Origin: Stutzerimonas stutzeri
Lineage (GTDB): Bacteria > Pseudomonadota > Gammaproteobacteria > Pseudomonadales > Pseudomonadaceae
Length of the DNA: 36,715 nucleotides
Assembly: GCF_013522825.1 (NCBI RefSeq)
Contig: NZ_JAAMQZ010000043.1
Coordinates: 1-36,715 of the forward strand
Reading direction: 5' to 3'
Below, in pieces: positions 35,760-36,715 of the stretch (positions are counted from its first letter, which is position 1; each line of letters begins with the position of its first letter). The notes below the pieces were generated by a model. The model was not told the origin of the DNA. It saw only the letters and a list, made by a program, of their open reading frames with translations, and made no database searches. A program made the translations under genes and the position numbers.

Positions 35760-36082
35760 GCCTTTCTACTCCTTCATAGGACCTGCAAATTGCGGTCCGA
35801 TGGCCACAGCTTATGAGAGTCGCAGGGCGCTTGTTTGCTACCTTGGTACACCGCGACTGGTACTTTCTGTCGGATAGCGTAGGGGCGAGGCGATTTACCC
35901 AAGCTGAGCCCTACGTCGTCCGATGAGCGCGACGTGTCAGTGAGCATGCCCCATCAGTCAGGTTGTCACCTGTGACCAGCACTTGGGGTATGTGCTGGAA
36001 AATGAAAATTGCCATCCAGGCTGATGCTGAGCAATTCATCCTGAACCCAAGCAATACCGCTGCTCAGTCTTCTAAGGGAGGT
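35760..36082. other. intergenic upstream of the EthD-family gene
   Basis: About 320 bases without a recognisable gene. It includes a GGACC/GGTCC inverted repeat just upstream of the EthD gene (~35777-35797) and a GTCAC-CT-GTGAC palindrome at 35965-35976. A 66 codon GTG/ATG frame crosses its right part but is unconvincing before 36083. Confidence 0.4.
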
Positions 36083-36163
36083 ATGAAAAAAGCCTCACTC
36101 CGGAAACGCAGCCCAGTAGCTGTGCGGTTTACAGACCTGACATTTGGCGGTTGCAGGAGCTGA
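36083..36163 (+). pseudogene. possible gene start truncated at the IS30 boundary
   Basis: AAGGGAGGT, a near-ideal ribosome binding site, sits directly before ATG at 36083. The 26 codon frame (MKKASLRKRSPVAVRFTDLT...) ends with TGA at 36161-36163, exactly where the putative end of the IS30-family element (TGAGTGCAACAC) begins. This looks like the 5' fragment of a gene interrupted by the insertion. No family is recognisable from so short a piece, and spacing between the binding site and ATG is shorter than usual, so this is tentative. Confidence 0.3.
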
Positions 36164-36174
36164 GTGCAACACGG

Positions 36175-36715
36175 TTATTGAATTGAAGCCGGAGCATCAT
36201 GCCGCATCGCCATGGCATTTTGCATGACCTCTCCCATCACCTCGATGGGGCATTTGAAGTCGAAGCGCTTGCGCGGTCGCATGTTCAGTTGCAGCGCAAT
36301 GGCGTCCAGCTCCTCCTGGCTATGTACCGACAGGTCTGTGCCCTTGGGCAAGTACTGGCGAATCAGGCCGTTGATGTTTTCGTTGCTGCCGCGCTGCCAG
36401 GGGCTATGCGGGTCGCAGAAGTAGATCGCCACGCCGGTTCTTTGGGTGATCTCGGCGTGTCGCGCCATCTCCCGGCCCTGGTCGTAAGTCATGCTCTTGC
36501 GCATCTCCAGCGGCATGCTATTGAGCGCGGCGCTGAAGCCTTCCAGCGCCGAAGTCGCCGTCGCGTCGTTCATCTTCACCAACATCAGGTAGCCACTGGT
36601 GCGTTCCACCAGCGTACCGACGGACGAGGCGTTGGCCTTACCCTTGATGAGGTCGCCTTCCCAATGCCCCGGCATCAGCCTGTCTTCAATCTCCGGCGGG
36701 CGCACATGAATACTG
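36175..36715 (-). CDS. IS30-family transposase, C-terminal part (runs off the window)
   Basis: The frame stays open to the window edge, so the apparent ATG at 36705 is internal. The visible ~180 residues are the retroviral-type DDE integrase core of IS30 transposases: first Asp in PGHWEGDLIKGK, second Asp in MTYDQGREMARH, and Glu in PHSPWQRGSNENINGLIRQYLPKG, followed by LNMRPRKRFDFKCPIEV. All three catalytic residues are intact. The N-terminal helix-turn-helix part lies beyond the window. The element's right end is probably around 36160-36172, where TGAGTGCAACAC resembles IS30-group termini; this is inferred, since the partner repeat is not visible. Confidence 0.9.
   Translation of the reverse strand, partial: SIHVRPPEIEDRLMPGHWEGDLIKGKANASSVGTLVERTSGYLMLVKMNDATATSALEGFSAALNSMPLEMRKSMTYDQGREMARHAEITQRTGVAIYFCDPHSPWQRGSNENINGLIRQYLPKGTDLSVHSQEELDAIALQLNMRPRKRFDFKCPIEVMGEVMQNAMAMRHDAPASIQ

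Noticed and set aside
35963..36082. Upstream part of a 66 codon frame leading into the small ORF at 36083
   Set aside because: No ribosome binding site at its own start; the strong site lies at 36083 instead.

Overview
The window is a stretch of chromosome from a Pseudomonas species in the broad sense. Protein sequences and gene order match, from memory, the P. aeruginosa segment running from aceA (PA2634) back to the tus genes (PA2605 region). Codon use is mostly G/C-ending. I ran no search, so the species is not assigned. Nearly everything is conserved housekeeping DNA; only the last ~2.3 kb and a few hairpin elements look accessory.

Layout. (1) 1-3460: the 3' end of a 5S rRNA gene with its terminator, a lone queD (minus), a YuiF/NhaC-like Na+/H+ antiporter-family gene and an AI-2E/PerM-family membrane protein gene (both plus). 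(2) 3500-12540, all minus: aceA with a ~500 bp upstream region, a secreted secretin-N-like protein, an unrecognised 206 aa protein, a GNAT acetyltransferase, the L16 arginine hydroxylase (RoxA/YcfD), purB, hflD, mnmA and a Nudix hydrolase. (3) 12545-16700: divergent idh (monomeric) and icd (dimeric) isocitrate dehydrogenase genes, then cspD. (4) 16911-22601: clpS-clpA (plus) facing infA, bpt, aat and trxB (minus), a compact N-degron cluster. (5) 22861-30572, all plus: ftsK, lolA, rarA, crcB, serS, cysG. (6) 30561-34185: a 141 bp palindromic element, then on minus yqjG and the overlapping operon tusD-tusC-tusB-tusE-ybiB. (7) 34464-36715: an IS5-family insertion with CTAG target duplication and a frameshifted transposase, a lone EthD-family gene, and the 3' part of an IS30-family transposase gene running off the end.

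How the genes work together. The isocitrate branch point is covered by three enzymes: isocitrate lyase (glyoxylate shunt) and two unrelated NADP-type isocitrate dehydrogenases. ClpS, ClpA, Aat and Bpt form a complete bacterial N-end rule recognition set except for ClpP. TusBCDE hands sulfur to MnmA for 2-thiolation of tRNA wobble uridine, and QueD makes a queuosine precursor for the same wobble position in other tRNAs. RoxA and InfA add translation functions.

No clear new multi-gene system is visible. The observations most worth checking are a 28 bp palindrome beside a good promoter ~400 nt upstream of aceA (candidate RccR control with a long 5' leader), a nested-palindrome repeat family sitting exactly at gene 3' ends (one full copy, one internally deleted copy), a pair of uncharacterised genes coupled to the roxA cluster, and a small well-started ORF apparently cut by the IS30 element.
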